Position numbers and translations under genes: made by a program. A stretch of DNA of 64,000 bases from Fodinicurvata halophila (lineage in GTDB: Bacteria; Pseudomonadota; Alphaproteobacteria; Kiloniellales; DSM-21159): assembly GCF_042651425.1 (NCBI RefSeq), contig NZ_JBHSCW010000003.1, forward strand, positions 372,001 through 436,000, written 5' to 3'. Below the pieces are notes generated by a model. That model made no database searches and was not told the DNA's origin. It worked only from the letters and a program-made list of their open reading frames with translations. Shown here one piece after another: positions 8,478 through 17,724 of the stretch. The first letter of the stretch is position 1. Each line of letters starts with the position of its first letter.

Positions 8478-10268
8478 GTGATAGATGCGCTGAGTTACGA
8501 AGCGCTGCTGGTCCTTCTGCTGACGCTTGCGGTCTTCGTTGCGTTTGTGCGGGCCTGGGTGCCTCCGGACATCGTTGCGATTGGCGCGGTCGCGGCCCTA
8601 CTGCTGTTGGGGATACTCTCCACGGAGGAACTGCTCTCGGTCTTCAGCAACAGCGGCCCGATTACCGTGGCCTGCATGTTCGTGCTCAGTGCGGCCCTGG
8701 ATCGAACGGGCGTTATCGCCGCGGTCGGGCGCAGCGTTACGCAACTCGCCGATCGTTCGCGCGCGCTTGCCATAGCCGGCCTGCTGGCGGGCGTGGTCGT
8801 CCTGTCGGGATTCATCAACAACACGCCCGTGGTCGTGGTCCTGACACCGGTGGTCATCGGCCTGGCCCATCACCTGAACTTTCTGCCCTCCAAGCTGCTG
8901 ATCCCGTTGTCTTACGCAGCGATCCTGGGGGGAACCTGTACCCTGATCGGGACATCGACCAACCTGCTCGTGGACGGGGTGGTCCGCAGCAGTGGCATGG
9001 AGCCCTTCGGCATGTTCGAGATCACCGGCATGGGCCTGATCCTGGCCATATGCGGCGGTCTCTACCTCTTTCTGATCGGTCGTTGGCTGCTGCCTGACCG
9101 GCAGACTCTCAGCGGGATGTTCACCAATCCCTCGGAACGACGCTTCCTGACGGAAGGACTGATCACTCACAACTCCAAGCTGATCGGAAAGACGCTGTCG
9201 GAAGCGGGGTTGAGGCGGAATCCCAATGCCGATGTGATCGATATCATTCGCGGGGAACGTTCGCTGAGGAACGTGCTTGATACCGTGACGCTGGAACCGG
9301 GCGATCGCGTGGTGATCCAGACTCATGCGCGCGAGGTGATCGGGTTGCGCGAGACCGGGCAGATGGAATTCGCGGGAGGGGGCAGCCTGGAGCTGGAGCC
9401 GATCAGTACGCAGCAGTTGATGGTGATCGAGGGCATCGTCGGGCCCGAGTCCCGCCTCGTCGGCCGTCAGGTGGCGGACCTGAACCTGCGCCGGCGTTAC
9501 GGAGTCTATGTGGTCGCGGTGCATCGCCAGAACGAAAACCTGACCAGCGCCTTCGACCAGTTGACCCTGAACTTCGGCGATACGTTGCTGCTGGAAGGGC
9601 CTCCCGACGGCATCAAGCGGCTGGTCGAGGATCGGATGCTGATCAATCTCAACCAGATGACCGAGCGTCCGGTGCGGCGCCAGAAAGCCCCCATAGCCCT
9701 GTTGACGATAATGGCCGTGATGGGGTTGGCTGCCTTCAATGTCATGCCGATTGCCGGATTGGCCATCATCGCGGTGGCCGCCGTAGTCCTGCTGGGATGC
9801 GTCAGGCCCGACGAGATCTACGAAGCCATCGAGTGGCGTATCCTGATTCTCATTTTCGGAATGCTGGGGCTGGGCATGGCGCTGGAAAAGACCGGGGCCG
9901 TGGAAGCCATTGTCCAGGGCGCTGTCTATCTGGCTGGCGACTATGGTCCCTACGTCATGCTCTCGGTCATATTCCTGCTGGGCTCGATCATGACGGAAAT
10001 GGTCAGCAACAACGCTGTGGCCGTGATCATGACTCCGATTGCCATCGGTGTCGCGGACAGCCTGGGGGTTGATGCGCGCCCCTTCGTCGTGGCGGTGATG
10101 TTCGCCGCCAGTGCCAGCTTTGCGACCCCGATCGGTTATCAGACGAACACCTTCGTCTATCATGCCGGCGGATACCGCTATACGGATTTCCTGAAGGTCG
10201 GCCTGCCGCTCAATACAATGAACTGGATTCTGGCCAGTTTGCTGATACCCTTGATCTGGCCGTTTTGA
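8478..10268 (+). CDS. SLC13/DASS-family permease with cytoplasmic RCK_C domains
   Basis: A 596-aa inner-membrane protein. The first half holds hydrophobic segments and the motifs NNTPVVVVLTPV and GTSTNLLVDG. About residues 205-395 form two TrkA-C (RCK_C) domains. The second membrane half contains VSNNAVAVIMTPIAIG and ASFATPIGYQTN. This organisation is typical of sodium- or sulfate-linked anion permeases (SLC13, CitM/ArsB superfamily). The two RCK_C modules probably regulate gating; the substrate (sulfate, dicarboxylate or other anion) cannot be assigned. Translation starts at a GTG after AGGGGGAGG. No sulfur or carboxylate metabolism gene is adjacent. Confidence 0.9.
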   Translation: MIDALSYEALLVLLLTLAVFVAFVRAWVPPDIVAIGAVAALLLLGILSTEELLSVFSNSGPITVACMFVLSAALDRTGVIAAVGRSVTQLADRSRALAIAGLLAGVVVLSGFINNTPVVVVLTPVVIGLAHHLNFLPSKLLIPLSYAAILGGTCTLIGTSTNLLVDGVVRSSGMEPFGMFEITGMGLILAICGGLYLFLIGRWLLPDRQTLSGMFTNPSERRFLTEGLITHNSKLIGKTLSEAGLRRNPNADVIDIIRGERSLRNVLDTVTLEPGDRVVIQTHAREVIGLRETGQMEFAGGGSLELEPISTQQLMVIEGIVGPESRLVGRQVADLNLRRRYGVYVVAVHRQNENLTSAFDQLTLNFGDTLLLEGPPDGIKRLVEDRMLINLNQMTERPVRRQKAPIALLTIMAVMGLAAFNVMPIAGLAIIAVAAVVLLGCVRPDEIYEAIEWRILILIFGMLGLGMALEKTGAVEAIVQGAVYLAGDYGPYVMLSVIFLLGSIMTEMVSNNAVAVIMTPIAIGVADSLGVDARPFVVAVMFAASASFATPIGYQTNTFVYHAGGYRYTDFLKVGLPLNTMNWILASLLIPLIWPF

Positions 10269-10309
10269 AGCCTTCAAAAAGAGACTGGAGCAATAGGAAA
10301 AATCCTATT
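10263..10309 (+). terminator. Two short inverted repeats after the DASS permease
   Basis: TTTTGAAG/CTTCAAAA (10263-10279) overlaps the stop codon, and AATAGGA-AAAA-TCCTATT (10292-10309) follows with a T. Either may act as a weak terminator or an operator for the downstream DAHP synthase gene. Confidence 0.35.
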
Positions 10310-10419
10310 TACTTCTGGATTCGTCGCGGCGTGACGACTAAGAATCGGGGAGGCATTCTTTTGCATTGTGCCTGGCCGGATTGCCGGCGGGCAAACATGA
10401 GTACAGTCAGGTTGTTGAT

Positions 10420-11811
10420 ATGATGAAAGCATGGAACCCGAGCAGCTGGAGGGAAAAACCCGTCCGGCAGGTGCCGAACTATCCCGACCAGGAGGCCCTC
10501 AGGGCCGCCGAGGACACGCTGCGGAACTATCCGCCGCTGGTGTTTGCTGGCGAGGCGAGGAGCCTGAAGGAAGGCCTTGGACAGGTTGCCGATGGCAAGG
10601 CTTTCCTGTTGCAGGGCGGGGATTGTGCAGAGAGTTTCGCTGAGTTCCATCCGAACAACATCCGCGATACCTTCCGGGTCCTGCTGCAGATGGCGGTGGT
10701 GTTGACCTTCGGCGCTTCCTGCCCGGTGATCAAGGTCGGCCGCATGGCTGGCCAGTTCGCCAAGCCGCGTTCGGCGGATACGGAAACGCAAGACGGGGTC
10801 GAGCTGCCCAGCTATCGCGGCGACATCGTCAATGGCATCGAGTTCACCGAGGAGGCACGGCAGCCGGATCCGCAGCGTATGCTGCGCGCCTACAATCAGG
10901 CGGCCGCTACGCTGAACCTGCTGCGGGCCTTTGCCCAGGGTGGCTTCGCCGACCTCTACAAGGTGCACCAGTGGAACCTGCGCTTCGTCGAGGACAGCGC
11001 CCAGGGCCAGCGCTATGAGGAGCTGTCCAGTCGCATCGACGAGGCCCTGGCCTTCATGGAGGCCTGCGGTGTCACGCCGCAGACGGTCCAGCAGCTGCGC
11101 GAAACGGACTTCTACACCAGCCACGAAGCCCTTCTGCTGCCCTATGAGGAGCCGTTGGTGCGCACCGACAGCCTGACCGGGGATTGGTACGCCTGTTCCG
11201 CACACATGCTGTGGGTGGGGGATCGCACGCGCAACCTGGATGAAGCTCATGTGGAGTTCCTCAGCGGCGTGAAGAACCCGCTCGGACTGAAGTGCGGGCC
11301 AAGCCTGGAGCCGGATGACCTTATTCGCCTGATCGATCGGCTCAATCCCGAGAACGAGAAGGGGCGACTGACCCTGATCTCGCGCATGGGCCACGAGAAG
11401 GTCGAGGATCATCTGCCGCCGCTGGTGCGGCGGGTGCGTGAGGAGGGACGCAATGTCGTCTGGTCCTGTGACCCCATGCACGGCAATACCATCAAGTCCG
11501 GATCCGGCTACAAGACCCGTCCTTTCGACCGCGTGCTCTCTGAGGTGCGGCAGTTCTTCGGGGTACATCGTGCCGAGGGCACCTATGCCGGCGGTGTGCA
11601 TTTCGAGATGACCGGACAGGATGTCACCGAGTGCATCGGTGGGGCTCAGGCCATCGACGAGGGTATGCTGGGCGATCGCTATCACACGCACTGCGATCCG
11701 AGGCTGAATGCCAGCCAGGCGCTGGAACTGGCCTTTCTGATCGCCGGCGAGCTGAAAGCCGAACGCCAGATGGCAGGGCAGGTGCCGGCGCCTGTTGCAG
11801 CCGCCAAGTAG
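10420..11811 (+). CDS. 3-deoxy-7-phosphoheptulonate (DAHP) synthase, class II
   Basis: Condenses phosphoenolpyruvate and erythrose 4-phosphate, the first step of the shikimate pathway. The 463-aa sequence is the plant/actinobacterial class II type rather than AroFGH: it has WNPSSWREKP at the N-terminus, LLQGGDCAESFAE, the metal-binding cysteine inside this segment, KCGPSLEPDDL, CDPMHGNT and GGVHFEMTGQDVTEC. The longest frame opens at a TTG (10366), but family proteins begin close to the W-x-PSSW motif, which favours ATG 10420 or 10423. No Shine-Dalgarno sequence is obvious. It is probably the first gene of a long plus-strand run. Confidence 0.95.
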   Translation: MMKAWNPSSWREKPVRQVPNYPDQEALRAAEDTLRNYPPLVFAGEARSLKEGLGQVADGKAFLLQGGDCAESFAEFHPNNIRDTFRVLLQMAVVLTFGASCPVIKVGRMAGQFAKPRSADTETQDGVELPSYRGDIVNGIEFTEEARQPDPQRMLRAYNQAAATLNLLRAFAQGGFADLYKVHQWNLRFVEDSAQGQRYEELSSRIDEALAFMEACGVTPQTVQQLRETDFYTSHEALLLPYEEPLVRTDSLTGDWYACSAHMLWVGDRTRNLDEAHVEFLSGVKNPLGLKCGPSLEPDDLIRLIDRLNPENEKGRLTLISRMGHEKVEDHLPPLVRRVREEGRNVVWSCDPMHGNTIKSGSGYKTRPFDRVLSEVRQFFGVHRAEGTYAGGVHFEMTGQDVTECIGGAQAIDEGMLGDRYHTHCDPRLNASQALELAFLIAGELKAERQMAGQVPAPVAAAK

Positions 11812-11853
11812 AAGGCATACCTGCCTGCTGAGGGTTTACAGGGACCACGCAGA

Positions 11854-13041
11854 ATGACGGAACGGACAGCCGCACAGCCGGAGCAACCATCCGCTGAAGA
11901 AGAGTCTCGAACTTCGAGGGGTGCGGAAGAACGCGAAAACACGATCTCCGGCTGGACCGACGTCTATTTCAAGCGCACCAAGCAGGCGGTCGGTCATTTC
12001 GGGGATGTGCGAGCCACCTATGCGCTTTTCATGCGCCGTCCCGTCATCTCGGCGCCTCGGCTGGTCATTGACTGGCTGAACCAGGTTGCCAGTGATCGCG
12101 GGGTCGAGTTCGATATTGATCTGCGCTATCGCGAAGGGAAATGGGTCGGCGCCGGTGAGCCCATCATGTATATTACCGGTTCGCTCTATCATCTCTGTGA
12201 TCTGGAAACCCTGATCCTGCAGAAACTCGGGCCGGCCTGCGTGGCCGCTCATGATGCCTTTTCCATGTGTACCGACCTGCCGCACGTGGCGTTTCTGGCG
12301 ATGGATGCCCGGCACTGCGCCGGAACCGAAATGGCCGATATGATGGCCTATGCCGCGTCCGTGGGCTCGGAACGGGCCAAGCGCAAGGTCGGTGCAGTCG
12401 GCTTCATTGGCGGTTCGACCGATGCCACGGCCCATCACTTCGGCCAGTCGCATGGACTGGGCACCATGCCGCATGCCTTTATCGGTTACGCAGGGTCTAC
12501 CTTGCGTGCGGCCCAGATGTACAATGAGTGCTTCCCGGACGAGCCGATGACGGTTCTCGTCGACTATTTTGGCAAGGAAGTCAGCGAGAGCCTGGAAGTC
12601 TGCCAGGAATTTCCGGAGCGCGCACGGGCAGGGAGCCTGTCCATACGCCTGGATATTGCCGGCAGCCGCTACATGGAAACCCTGGATCCGCCGGCGTCCT
12701 ATGCAGTCCTGGAGCGCCATGTGCCTGAAGCCATACGCGGCTTTCGCACCGAAGAAGAGTTGCGCTATCTGGTTGGTCCGGGGGTTTCCGCCGCTGCGAT
12801 CTGGCGTTTGCGCGAGGCATTGGACGAAGCCGGGTTCCAGAAGGTCCGTATTGTCGTCTCCAGTGGTTTCGGGCCGAAGAAATGCCGGCTCATGGCGGAT
12901 GCCCATGCCCCGATCAATGTGATCGGGACGGGCAGCTTCCTCCCCATACGCTGGTCGGAAACCTATGCAACAGCCGACATTGTCGAATATGACGAAAATC
13001 CGCGGGTGAAGGTTGGACGTGAGTTTCTGCTGCGTCGCTGA
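11854..13041 (+). CDS. pncB: Nicotinate phosphoribosyltransferase-like protein
   Basis: Converts nicotinate and PRPP to nicotinate mononucleotide in NAD salvage. The 395-aa sequence shows the family core: FMRRPVI near the N-terminus, MDARHCAGTEMADMMAYAASVGS, GAVGFIGGSTDATAH and GTMPHAFIGYAGST, then a phosphate-binding barrel end with VVSSGFGPKKCR and IGTGSFLP. About 35 polar residues precede the domain. The substrate (nicotinate rather than nicotinamide) is inferred from the family and from the adjacent nadE, which completes NAD synthesis from the same branch. Confidence 0.88.
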   Translation: MTERTAAQPEQPSAEEESRTSRGAEERENTISGWTDVYFKRTKQAVGHFGDVRATYALFMRRPVISAPRLVIDWLNQVASDRGVEFDIDLRYREGKWVGAGEPIMYITGSLYHLCDLETLILQKLGPACVAAHDAFSMCTDLPHVAFLAMDARHCAGTEMADMMAYAASVGSERAKRKVGAVGFIGGSTDATAHHFGQSHGLGTMPHAFIGYAGSTLRAAQMYNECFPDEPMTVLVDYFGKEVSESLEVCQEFPERARAGSLSIRLDIAGSRYMETLDPPASYAVLERHVPEAIRGFRTEEELRYLVGPGVSAAAIWRLREALDEAGFQKVRIVVSSGFGPKKCRLMADAHAPINVIGTGSFLPIRWSETYATADIVEYDENPRVKVGREFLLRR

Positions 13042-13083
13042 CACATCGCCGCTCCGGGCATACCCCTCACCACTGCCATTCTT

Positions 13084-13131
13084 CTCGGTATATTTCCCAG
13101 AAAGTAGCTCGGTATATTTCCCAGAAAGTAG
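13084..13131. repeat. Perfect 24-bp tandem repeat (two copies) before nadE
   Basis: Bases 13084-13107 and 13108-13131 are identical, each beginning CTCGGTATATTT and ending CAGAAAGTAG. The second copy ends 9 bases before the nadE ATG. The unit is AT-richer than its surroundings and contains TATATT, so it may duplicate a promoter or operator element; a simple slippage duplication is the alternative. Confidence 0.9.
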
Positions 13132-13140
13132 ACAGGCGTC

Positions 13141-14826
13141 ATGACCGAAAGGCTCAAAATCGCGCTTGCCCAGTTCAATCCAGTGGTGGGCGATATTCCC
13201 GGCAATCTGGACAAGCTGGAAAAGCTGCACAGCCTGGCCGAGGCCCAGGGGGCGGATCTGGTGATCTGTCCGGAACTCTGCATTACCGGCTATCCGCCAG
13301 AGGACCTTGTTCTCAAGCCCGCGTTCCTGGAGGCCGTGCGGGATGCCGTGCTGCAACTGGCGGCACGGACATCGGGGATGTCCACGGGCATCGTTGTGGG
13401 CGCCCCGTGGCACGAAGGAGAGACGATTTCCGCCCCCTTGCGTGGCACGGTCTACAACGCGGCTCTGTTGCTGGACGATGGGGCGATTTCAGCGGTGCGC
13501 TACAAGCACTTCCTGCCCAACTACGGTGTTTTCGACGAGGTGCGGGTTTTCCGGGCCGGTCCGCTGAGCGGACCGGTGGGTTTTCGAGGCCACCGCCTGG
13601 GCCTGATGGTCTGCGAGGATATGTGGCAGGCGGATGTGGCGGAGTGCCTGGTCGAGTCCGGTGCCGAGATGCTGATTGTCATCAATGGCTCCCCCTATGA
13701 AACGGCCAAGCGGGAAGAGAGGCTGCAGCTCGCCTTGTCCCGTGTCGTGGAGACGGAGCTGCCGCTGATCTATGTCAACCAGGTGGGCGGCCAGGATGAA
13801 CTGGTGTTCGATGGAGCCGGCTTCGTTCTTAGCCCGCGAGGGGACCTGCGCCTGCAGCTGCCCTGTTTCAAGGAAACGCTGGTCTGTAGCGATTGGACGA
13901 ATGATGACGATGTCTGGGATTGCGCGGTGGGTCTGCGCGAGGACCAGAGCGAGGGGGAAGAGGATGTCTATCGGGCGCTGCAAACCGGCTTGCGCGATTA
14001 CGTGGACAAGAGCGGCTTTCCCGGCGTTGTTGTCGGCCTGTCGGGAGGAATTGATTCCGCACTCTCCGCGGCCGTGGCCGTGGATGCGCTGGGCGCGGAG
14101 CGTGTTCGCTGCATCATGATGCCCTCGCGCTATACCAGCCAGGACAGCCTGGACGATGCCCAGGAATGCGCGGAACTCCTGGGCGTGCAGTTGGATGAGG
14201 TCGCGATCAATCCGGCGGTCACTGCCTTCGATGAAATGCTGCAGCCTCTGTTCTCGGGATACGAACCGGATACCACGGAGGAGAACATCCAGGCGCGCAT
14301 TCGCGGAATCCTGTTGATGGCGGCCTCGAACAAGTTCGGTCACATGGTGCTGTCCACTGGAAACAAGTCCGAGATGAGCGTGGGCTACTCCACCCTCTAT
14401 GGCGACATGTGCGGCGGCTACAATGCGCTCAAGGACGTCTACAAGACGACGGTCTATGACCTGGCAAGCTGGCGCAACCAGGAGAAACCGGAGGGCGCCA
14501 AGGGGCCTGCCGGCCGTGTCATCCCGGAGCGCATCATCACCAAGGCACCGACCGCGGAGCTGAAGCCCGATCAAACGGACCAGGACAGCCTTCCGGCCTA
14601 TAGCGACCTGGACGACATCCTTGGCTGCCTCATAGAAGAGGAGATGAGCGTCGAGGATATTGCCGCGCGCGGGCATGACCAGAAGGTCGTGAATCGTGTC
14701 TGGCGCATGCTGGAGAGTGCCGAGTACAAGCGCCGGCAGGCACCGCCCGGCGTCAAGATCACGCGCAGATCCTTCGGACGGGACCGTCGCTACCCCATCG
14801 TGAACAAGTTCAAGGGACCCGCATAA
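13141..14826 (+). CDS. nadE: Glutamine-dependent NAD+ synthetase
   Basis: Amidates nicotinate adenine dinucleotide to NAD+ using glutamine. The 561-aa protein joins an N-terminal nitrilase-type glutaminase (CPELCITGYPPEDL with the glutamate, YKHFLPNYGVFDE with the lysine, MVCEDMW with the nucleophilic cysteine) to a C-terminal synthetase with the ATP-pyrophosphatase P-loop VVGLSGGIDSAL. TGNKSEMSVGY is also in place. It follows the nicotinate phosphoribosyltransferase gene, so consecutive salvage steps are encoded together. The 48 bases just upstream are a perfect tandem repeat, and no strong ribosome-binding site is visible. Confidence 0.96.
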   Translation: MTERLKIALAQFNPVVGDIPGNLDKLEKLHSLAEAQGADLVICPELCITGYPPEDLVLKPAFLEAVRDAVLQLAARTSGMSTGIVVGAPWHEGETISAPLRGTVYNAALLLDDGAISAVRYKHFLPNYGVFDEVRVFRAGPLSGPVGFRGHRLGLMVCEDMWQADVAECLVESGAEMLIVINGSPYETAKREERLQLALSRVVETELPLIYVNQVGGQDELVFDGAGFVLSPRGDLRLQLPCFKETLVCSDWTNDDDVWDCAVGLREDQSEGEEDVYRALQTGLRDYVDKSGFPGVVVGLSGGIDSALSAAVAVDALGAERVRCIMMPSRYTSQDSLDDAQECAELLGVQLDEVAINPAVTAFDEMLQPLFSGYEPDTTEENIQARIRGILLMAASNKFGHMVLSTGNKSEMSVGYSTLYGDMCGGYNALKDVYKTTVYDLASWRNQEKPEGAKGPAGRVIPERIITKAPTAELKPDQTDQDSLPAYSDLDDILGCLIEEEMSVEDIAARGHDQKVVNRVWRMLESAEYKRRQAPPGVKITRRSFGRDRRYPIVNKFKGPA

Positions 14827-14841
14827 GGGGCTGATCATAAT

Positions 14842-16176
14842 ATGAAAACAAGGTTTGCGCCCAGCCCCACAGGTGCCCTTCATGTCGGCAATGCCCGTGT
14901 CGCGCTGCTGAACTGGCTCTGGTCTCGCCAGCAGGAGGGTGTGTTCCTGTTGCGCCTGGATGATACAGACAGCGATCGCTCGACTGAGGGCTTCGCGCGC
15001 GACATCGAGGCGGACCTGGAATGGCTCGGCCTGGAGTGGGATGAGTATGCACGTCAGTCCGACCGGCTCGATCGCTATGACCTGGCTGTCCAGGTGCTCA
15101 AGGACAGCGGCCGTCTGTATGCCTGTTACGAGACACCAGAAGAGCTGGAGCTGAAGCGAAAGCTGCACCTGAAGTCCGGTCGTCCGCCGCTGTATGACCG
15201 GGAGGGGCTGTCCCTGACCGATGCCCAGAAACAGGCCTATGAGGCGGAAGGACGCCGTCCTCATTGGCGTTTCCGCCTGGACCACGAGCCGGTCGAGTGG
15301 AACGACGCGGTGCGGGGGGCACAGCATTTCGAGGGCTACAACCTCTCCGACCCTGTCCTGGTGCGTGAGGACGGCCGTCCGCTTTATACATTGTCATCGG
15401 TGGTCGACGACCTGGAGCTGTCAGTCACGCATGTCCTGCGCGGCGAGGATCACGTGGCCAATACGGCCGTGCAGATACAGTTGCTCGAAGCTCTGGGGGG
15501 CTCGCCCCCGATATTCGCTCATCTGCCCTTGCTGACCGATGCCGAGGGACAAGGGCTGTCCAAGCGGCTCGGTTCCATGTCCCTGGCCGATCTGCGCGAA
15601 GATGGCCTGGAGCCCATGGCTCTCAACAGCTACCTGGCACGGTTGGGAACTCCCGACCCGGTTGACGCCCGCCAAGAGCTCGGAGGGCTCGTTCCCGGTT
15701 TTGATATCTCGCGCTTCGGACGGGCAACTCCCAGGTTCGACCCCTCGGAATTGAAATCCTTGAACGGGCGCATCCTGCACGACATGCCCTATGCCGCCGT
15801 TTCCGGCTGGCTGCAGGCTCAGGGGCTTCACGACTTCACGGAAGATCTCTGGCTCGCCGTAAGGGGAAACCTGGAAAAGCGGGAGGATGCCCTGCTCTGG
15901 TATCGCATCTGTCGCGCGCAGATCACGCCCGTCATCGAGGAGAAGGAGTACGTGGCCACCGCGCGCGAGCTGCTGCCGCCGGTTCCCTGGGACCTTTCCA
16001 CCTGGTCCGTCTGGACCGAGGCCCTGAAGGACAAGACCGGACGCAAGGGCAAGGCACTCTTCATGCCGTTGCGTTTGGCCCTGACGGGACAGGGGGCGGG
16101 ACCGGAAATGCGTCAGCTGCTGCCGCTGATCGGTTACGAGAAGGCCGTGAAGCGATTGGAGGGCAACACGGCTTGA
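14842..16176 (+). CDS. gltX: Glutamyl-tRNA synthetase (GltX2-like)
   Basis: A class I aminoacyl-tRNA synthetase, 444 aa. It starts with FAPSPTGALHVGNARV (the HIGH-type motif is HVGN, 14-17) and has LSKRLGS as the KMSKS-type motif. HVLRGEDHVANT is the conserved GluRS segment. Many Alphaproteobacteria carry two GluRS genes, and the shorter type beside cysS is usually the second one, which can be biased to tRNA-Gln in organisms using GatCAB. I infer that here but cannot see the other gene. It sits 15 bases after nadE. Confidence 0.93.
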   Translation: MKTRFAPSPTGALHVGNARVALLNWLWSRQQEGVFLLRLDDTDSDRSTEGFARDIEADLEWLGLEWDEYARQSDRLDRYDLAVQVLKDSGRLYACYETPEELELKRKLHLKSGRPPLYDREGLSLTDAQKQAYEAEGRRPHWRFRLDHEPVEWNDAVRGAQHFEGYNLSDPVLVREDGRPLYTLSSVVDDLELSVTHVLRGEDHVANTAVQIQLLEALGGSPPIFAHLPLLTDAEGQGLSKRLGSMSLADLREDGLEPMALNSYLARLGTPDPVDARQELGGLVPGFDISRFGRATPRFDPSELKSLNGRILHDMPYAAVSGWLQAQGLHDFTEDLWLAVRGNLEKREDALLWYRICRAQITPVIEEKEYVATARELLPPVPWDLSTWSVWTEALKDKTGRKGKALFMPLRLALTGQGAGPEMRQLLPLIGYEKAVKRLEGNTA

Positions 16177-16253
16177 CCCTTCTTGCGGGGCAGGGGATAG
16201 ATGGCGGCCTGAAGTCGAGATCGCACAACAACAAGCGCGAACGGACCTTTTCC

Positions 16254-17639
16254 ATGTCCCTTCAATTCTACAACACCCTGACGCGCAGGAAGGAAGCCTT
16301 CGTTCCGGAAGATCCGCAGAAGGTGCGCATGTATGTCTGTGGTCCGACGGTCTATGACTTCGCGCATATCGGCAACGCACGACCCGTGGTCGTCTTCGAT
16401 GTGCTGTTCCGCTTGCTGCGCCATGTCTACGGTAATAAGCATGTGACCTATGTTCGCAACATCACCGACGTGGATGACAAGATCATCACGGCGGCCGACG
16501 AACAGGAGCGCAGCATCCGCGATATCACGGAAAGCACGACGGCGGCCTTCCACGACGACATGGGCGCCCTGGGTGCCCTGATTCCCACCATCGAGCCGCG
16601 CGCCACAGCCCATATCGCGCAGATGATCGCCATGATCTCCGACCTGATCGACAAAGGTCATGCCTATGTCGCCGAAGGACATGTGCTCTTCTCTGTCCCG
16701 TCGATGCAGGATTACGGCCAGCTTTCGCGGCGCACGCGCGAGGACCTCGTGGCGGGGGCGCGCGTCGAAGTCGCGCCCTACAAGAGGGATCCAGCAGATT
16801 TCGTTCTCTGGAAGCCCAGTTCAGACGACCAGCCAGGCTGGGACAGTCCCTGGGGGCGAGGACGCCCGGGCTGGCATATCGAATGCTCGGCCATGAGTGC
16901 GGAACACCTGGGGCAGACCTTCGACATTCATGGCGGAGGACAGGACCTGATCTTTCCGCATCACGAGAACGAACTGGCACAGAGTCGCTGCTCCCACGGA
17001 ACGCCGGTCATGGCGCGTTACTGGCTGCACAACGGGTACGTGGTCGTGCACGGCGAGAAGATGTCCAAGTCGCTCGGTAATTTCCTGACCGTTCGGCAAC
17101 TTCGGGAGGAGGGGTATGACGGAGAGGTCATTCGCCTCGCCCTGCTTTCGGGACAGTACCGCCAGCCGCTAGACATCAATCACGAGAAACTGGCGGAGGC
17201 CAGGACCCAGCTGAACCGTCTCTACGGCGCCCTGCGTCCCTTGGAGGGTTCCTTGCCGGATGGGGATCCCGAGGCGGTGACGGATGGCGTGCTGGAGGCC
17301 CTTTGCGATGATCTCAATACGCCACAGGCCCTGTCCGCCCTGCACGATCTGTCGCATGAGCTGAACAAGGCCGAACCCGGAGAGAAGCCGCGTCTTGCCG
17401 CTGCCCTGAAGGCCTCGGGACATCTGCTCGGGCTGCTGGAACGTTCCCCTGAAACCTGGTTCAAGGGAGTCGCAAGCGACCTGGATGTGGCGGAGGTCGA
17501 GCGGTTGATCGAGGAACGCCTGGCGGCGCGCAAGGCAAAGGATTTCGCCACGGCTGACAGGATCCGTGATGATCTGGCGGCGCGCGGCATCCTGCTCGAG
17601 GATGGACCGCAGGGCACCACTTGGCGGCGCCAGTCATGA
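16254..17639 (+). CDS. cysS: Cysteinyl-tRNA synthetase
   Basis: Charges tRNA-Cys. The 461-aa class I enzyme shows YVCGPTVYDFAHIGNARP, with zinc ligand C29 and HIGN at 38-41. The remaining zinc region is GWHIECSAMS and FPHHENELAQS, and the KMSKS motif is GEKMSKSLGN. A TTG overlapping the gltX stop is open (16173), but that 27-residue extension does not look like the family; ATG 16254 immediately precedes the conserved beginning. It is in the same direction as gltX and probably co-transcribed. Confidence 0.95.
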   Translation: MSLQFYNTLTRRKEAFVPEDPQKVRMYVCGPTVYDFAHIGNARPVVVFDVLFRLLRHVYGNKHVTYVRNITDVDDKIITAADEQERSIRDITESTTAAFHDDMGALGALIPTIEPRATAHIAQMIAMISDLIDKGHAYVAEGHVLFSVPSMQDYGQLSRRTREDLVAGARVEVAPYKRDPADFVLWKPSSDDQPGWDSPWGRGRPGWHIECSAMSAEHLGQTFDIHGGGQDLIFPHHENELAQSRCSHGTPVMARYWLHNGYVVVHGEKMSKSLGNFLTVRQLREEGYDGEVIRLALLSGQYRQPLDINHEKLAEARTQLNRLYGALRPLEGSLPDGDPEAVTDGVLEALCDDLNTPQALSALHDLSHELNKAEPGEKPRLAAALKASGHLLGLLERSPETWFKGVASDLDVAEVERLIEERLAARKAKDFATADRIRDDLAARGILLEDGPQGTTWRRQS

Positions 17640-17724
17640 AGGCGGCACTCAAGTGTCTGTCGCGGACGGTTGACCTTGTCCTCACCCTGTGTGCAATAAC
17701 CGTCACATTACAAAGAGTAAGAAC

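Noticed and set aside
8598..10277. 559-codon minus-strand frame opposite the DASS permease
   Set aside because: The plus-strand protein has clear transporter motifs; the antisense translation is Gln/His-rich and low complexity.
11836..15327. Two long minus-strand frames opposite pncB, nadE and gltX
   Set aside because: Both are shadows of three well-identified plus-strand enzymes and match no family.
16173..16253. Upstream TTG start for cysS overlapping gltX
   Set aside because: The added 27 residues do not resemble the cysteinyl-tRNA synthetase N-terminus; ATG 16254 does.
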